Source of the DNA: CAZGVV01 sp964529155
GTDB lineage: Bacteria; Pseudomonadota; Alphaproteobacteria; Rickettsiales; SXRF01
Length of the DNA: 58,896 nucleotides
NCBI GenBank assembly: GCA_964529155.1
Contig: CAZGVV010000002.1
Span: 1 to 58,896 of the forward strand
Direction of reading: 5' to 3'
The position numbers and the translations under genes are program-made. Shown here one piece after another: positions 56,481 to 58,896 of the stretch (within the stretch, counting starts at the first letter, position 1; every line of letters starts with the position of its first letter). Below the pieces are notes generated by a model. That model did not search any database, was not told the DNA's origin, and saw only the letters and a list, made by a program, of their open reading frames with translations.

Positions 56481-57521
56481 ATGACACAGCCATCCACTGC
56501 ACTATCCTCCGCGCCTGACCGCAACGCGCAGATGCATCATTTCCTTGCCCAGTATGGGTGGGGGGATGCAAGCCTTCATCCTTTGCCAGGCGATGCATCA
56601 TTTCGTCGCTATATTCGGGTGCGTGGTAAAGGACGTGCCGCGATGCTGATGGATGCACCGCCCGATAAAGAAGACGTTGGGCCATATGTGCGCGTAGCGC
56701 GGTTTTTGCGCGGGGGGAATTACAGTGCGCCGCAGATTCTGGCTGCCGATGAAGCGCAAGGCTTTGTGCTGGCCGAGGATTTAGGTGACGATTTATTTTC
56801 GCGCGTCATGGCGGCAGGCGGTGAGGAAAGCAAACTTTACGACGCGGCGATCGATCTGCTGGCGGCGTGGTATAATGACGGCGCGCATGGCAAAGCGAAT
56901 TCATCGGTGATGCTTGGCGATTATGACGCTGAAACCTATATGCGCGAAGTGGCGCTGTTTGCCGAGTGGTATTTACCGGCGGCGCTCGGCGACACAAAAG
57001 CGCAGGCATTGCACGACGAATATAGGGCGATCTGGCAGCGCATTATAACAGCGGCAGCACTGCCCAGTGCGCGTTTTGTGCACCGGGATTTCCATGCTGA
57101 CAATTTATTATGGATTCCCCAGCGCGAAGGAATCAGCCGTGTGGGATTGCTTGATTTTCAGGACGCGTTGTGGGGCCATGCTGCCTATGACGTTGTGTCA
57201 CTACTGGAAGACGCCAGGCGTGATGTGCCGCTTGCATTGGCTGAGCGTTTACTGACGCGTTATGTGCAGGCAACCGGGCAAAATGCCGATGCGTTTTCGG
57301 ATGCCTATTGCATGCTCGGTGCGCAGCGCAACACCAAGATTATCGGCATTTTTGTGCGTTTATCGCGCCGCGATAATAAGCATGCGTACCTGGCGCATTT
57401 GCCGCGTGTGTGGCGGTATTTGGAACGGGATTTAAAACATCCGGCATTGGAGCCATTACGCACGTGGCTGGAGACGCATATTCCGCCCGCACTGCGCGGT
57501 ACATTAACGGTACAGGGATAA
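56481..57521 (+). CDS. amgK: N-acetylmuramate/N-acetylglucosamine kinase AmgK
   Basis: Aminoglycoside-phosphotransferase-fold sugar kinase that makes MurNAc-1-phosphate in the peptidoglycan recycling route that bypasses de novo UDP-MurNAc synthesis. The 346-aa protein has LHPLPGDASFRRYIRV, a glycine-poor loop, the catalytic motif FVHRDFHADNLLWI (His-x-Asp-x4-Asn) and the metal motif GLLDFQDALWGHAAYDVVSLLEDARRD (family segments). The following gene encodes the matching uridylyltransferase MurU, starting two bases after its stop, so a specific role in recycling is well supported by context. In Pseudomonas and Caulobacter this pair affects fosfomycin tolerance. Confidence 0.9.
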   Translation: MTQPSTALSSAPDRNAQMHHFLAQYGWGDASLHPLPGDASFRRYIRVRGKGRAAMLMDAPPDKEDVGPYVRVARFLRGGNYSAPQILAADEAQGFVLAEDLGDDLFSRVMAAGGEESKLYDAAIDLLAAWYNDGAHGKANSSVMLGDYDAETYMREVALFAEWYLPAALGDTKAQALHDEYRAIWQRIITAAALPSARFVHRDFHADNLLWIPQREGISRVGLLDFQDALWGHAAYDVVSLLEDARRDVPLALAERLLTRYVQATGQNADAFSDAYCMLGAQRNTKIIGIFVRLSRRDNKHAYLAHLPRVWRYLERDLKHPALEPLRTWLETHIPPALRGTLTVQG

Positions 57522-57522
57522 T

Positions 57523-58266
57523 ATGCCATTCCCGCATAAAGCGATTGTACTTGCTGCAGGGCTGGGCCTGCGCATGCGGCCGTTGACGGAAACCATGCCA
57601 AAACCACTGGTGAAAGTGGCGGGGGTGCCGTTGATTGACCGGGCCTTGGATTTTTTGCACAGCGCCGGAGTGAATGAGGCCGTGGTGAATGCCAGCTATT
57701 TAGGTGATATGCTGGCGGCGCATTTAGCAGCGCGCAAACAGGGCATGAACATACAGCTCTCGCGTGAGGATGTGCCGCTGGAAACGGGTGGTGGCATTCG
57801 GGATGCATTGCCGTTGCTGAATACGCCGCGTTTTTTCGCGGTGAACAGTGATGTGATTTGCATTAACGGTGCGCGCCACGCCTTAGCCCGCTTGCACGAA
57901 GCATGGGACGATGCGCGCATGGATGCGCTGCTATTATTGCACCCCATGCAAACGGCGGTCGGGTTTGAAGGGCCGGGGGATTTTTTCCTGGATGAACAGC
58001 AAGGAGTAAGGCGGCGAGATGCGCACAGTTCCGCCCCATACGTGTTTACCGGTATTCAGCTGATTCATGCACGCTTGTTTGAACATTGCCCGCCGGAAGG
58101 CCCGTTCTCCTTAAACGTATTATATAACCGTGGCATGCACGAAAACGGTACATTGCCGCGCGTGCACGCGCTGGTGCATGACGGCGCATGGCTGCATGTC
58201 GGCGACATCGCCGGCCTCCACGCCGCCGAAGCCTGGTTCGCACAGTCCTCCCGCAAAACGTCTTAG
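57523..58266 (+). CDS. murU: N-acetylmuramate-1-phosphate uridylyltransferase MurU
   Basis: Nucleotidyltransferase of 247 aa that turns MurNAc-1-phosphate and UTP into UDP-MurNAc. The sugar-nucleotide signature AIVLAAGLGLRMRPLTETMPKPLVKVAG is at residues 8-35, followed by VVNASYLGDML, REDVPLETGGGIRDALPLL, the metal-binding Asp in FFAVNSDVIC, and the end DGAWLHVGDIAGLHAAE. It pairs with AmgK. In many Alphaproteobacteria addB/addA follow; here the next gene is an AT-rich orphan on the other strand, so the block ends at this point. Confidence 0.93.
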   Translation: MPFPHKAIVLAAGLGLRMRPLTETMPKPLVKVAGVPLIDRALDFLHSAGVNEAVVNASYLGDMLAAHLAARKQGMNIQLSREDVPLETGGGIRDALPLLNTPRFFAVNSDVICINGARHALARLHEAWDDARMDALLLLHPMQTAVGFEGPGDFFLDEQQGVRRRDAHSSAPYVFTGIQLIHARLFEHCPPEGPFSLNVLYNRGMHENGTLPRVHALVHDGAWLHVGDIAGLHAAEAWFAQSSRKTS

Positions 58267-58332
58267 TGTAGGTGATATTCCCTTGTTATGGGAGTCGTCA
58301 TCAATGGTTGGTGAATTGAACTATTGAGTATT

Positions 58333-58818
58333 CTACCGGCTATGCGCCGCTGGACAGTCACCACCAAGTTCGTTAAAATAATTTATATACCTGTTGGCCT
58401 CTTCGCGTAATCTACTATTATAATGTTGGCCCATATGGTCGTTTTTATCGAGTTGAATCCCTCCAGCCTTACATTTTGATTGAAAGACGGACACTAGATT
58501 ACTTAATTCGTTGCTAAAAGCTTTTGAATTCGTACGGGTTTTAGCTAGATCTGACGTGTAGACTGTTTCTTTAAAAAATACTTGAATCTCTGACAGCGCA
58601 GTCAAGATATCTTTCTTGGCCGTATCAATATCTAAGCCATCCGGTGGTTCTGCGGAATTTTGTTCGTAGCGGGTTTTAACAAAAACTTCAATAGAAGCTA
58701 ATAGTCCATTAGCTACAGCAAGTGCGCGGTTTCTTGCTCGTATATGTTTATGTCCATCAAATGGAGTTTCATCGCGCTTACGACGGCTTCCACCTCCCGA
58801 GAGTCCAGAATTAAGCAT
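58333..58818 (-). CDS. hypothetical protein, AT-rich, 161 aa
   Basis: I do not recognise this protein. It is hydrophilic and probably helical, with no signal peptide or membrane segment. The N-terminus is basic and Ser/Gly-rich (GLSGGGSRRKRDE); the middle alternates charged and hydrophobic residues (IEVFVKTRYEQN, AKKDILTALSEIQVFFKE). It has Cys at two places in the C-terminal half. The base composition is much more AT-rich than its neighbours, and it replaces the expected addB gene after murU, so it may have been acquired. A candidate promoter lies at the window end. Without homologues a role such as effector or phage-derived protein cannot be argued. Confidence 0.6.
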   Translation of the reverse strand: MLNSGLSGGGSRRKRDETPFDGHKHIRARNRALAVANGLLASIEVFVKTRYEQNSAEPPDGLDIDTAKKDILTALSEIQVFFKETVYTSDLAKTRTNSKAFSNELSNLVSVFQSKCKAGGIQLDKNDHMGQHYNSRLREEANRYINYFNELGGDCPAAHSR

Positions 58819-58865
58819 AAAATTTCCAATTTATAGAGAGTTTTCTATATATAAAATTAGGCACT

Positions 58866-58894
58866 TTATTAGTTGTTTTTTATAAATTTGTCAA
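58866..58894 (-). promoter_or_regulatory. Candidate promoter of the AT-rich orphan
   Basis: On the minus strand a perfect TTGACA (58894-58889), a 17-base spacer and TAATAA (58871-58866), about 48 bases before the start codon at 58818. The -10 box is a weak match. The upstream region is cut by the window end. Confidence 0.4.
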
Positions 58895-58896
58895 TG

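Noticed and set aside
58267..58332. Possible terminator after murU (TCCC/GGGA pairing)
   Set aside because: The stem is only four to five base pairs and lacks a T run.
1..58896. CRISPR arrays, tRNA or rRNA genes, transposases, prophage genes
   Set aside because: No regularly spaced repeats, no tRNA-like cloverleaf signatures in the spacers, and no proteins of those classes were seen.

Overview
The window is chromosomal DNA of an alphaproteobacterium with moderate GC, and two runs of ten Ns (30249-30258 and 54554-54563) show it is a scaffold, probably from a draft or metagenome assembly. Several gene neighbourhoods are typical of Alphaproteobacteria: secB divergent from tim44-mltA-smr, lpxC-bamD-recN-ligA, tsaE-amgK-murU, cvpA-radA, and the TrcR (DUF1013) regulator. 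LptF/LptG, LpxC, BamD, SecB, MltA and an OmpA-like protein show a Gram-negative envelope with LPS and peptidoglycan. De novo purine synthesis (PurF), peptidoglycan recycling (AmgK/MurU) and fatty-acid/ketone-body enzymes argue against a strongly reduced genome. The type IV secretion system (T4SS) resembles the rvh (Rickettsiales vir homolog) type: more than one VirB2, a VirB4 with ruined nucleotide-binding motifs, no VirB1, VirB3, VirB5 or VirB7 in the locus, and contiguous virB8-B9-B10-B11 with virD4 close behind. I infer a lineage in or near Rickettsiales, or another host-associated or environmental alphaproteobacterial order, with moderate confidence.

Layout. 1-1047: end of a 3-oxoacid CoA-transferase gene and an AT-rich unknown gene. 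1108-2862: TraX-like membrane protein, RidA-family protein (minus) and a first VirB2 pilin. 2864-9491: enoyl-CoA hydratase, TrcR, LptG/LptF, PepA, LemA and a TPM-domain protein. 9561-14302: two very small genes flanking purF, a DUF1189-like membrane protein, cvpA and radA. 14484-16316: a two-domain MetH lacking a B12 domain. 16441-27717: T4SS cluster virB2-virB4-virB6-virB8-virB9-virB10-virB11-[vapBC]-virD4. 27747-29159: rplU, rpmA and a BioC/NDUFAF5-like methyltransferase. 29156-32539: a ferredoxin-NADP reductase-type flavoprotein and a two-domain beta-oxidation enzyme. 32719-40171: OmpA-like protein and secB (minus), then a tight plus-strand run tim44-mltA-smr-two-component pair-cca-cbiB. 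40181-51872: 3-hydroxybutyrate dehydrogenase, ftsZ and a GST, then the minus-strand run lpxC-bamD-recN-ligA-prmA-pepP preceded by a DUF465 gene. 52037-58818: dps, a large secreted repeat protein, iscX-tsaE-amgK-murU and an AT-rich unknown gene.

The most notable signals are in the T4SS. Both virB2 genes share an almost identical 22-base element (two ACTGT motifs 11 bases apart), although they lie 14 kb apart and on either side of housekeeping genes. A TraX-like protein, the family that acetylates F pilin, sits beside the first virB2. The VirB4 has lost the Walker A lysine and the Walker B aspartate. A vapBC toxin-antitoxin pair separates virB11 from virD4, and just before virD4 there is a short fossil of a second, diverged virB11 3' end. 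Other oddities are a frameshift in recN, an internally shortened ribosomal protein L21, a 43-residue putative exported peptide with a perfect ribosome binding site, and a large composite hairpin at 32553-32644. I found no tRNA, rRNA, CRISPR array, transposase or prophage gene.
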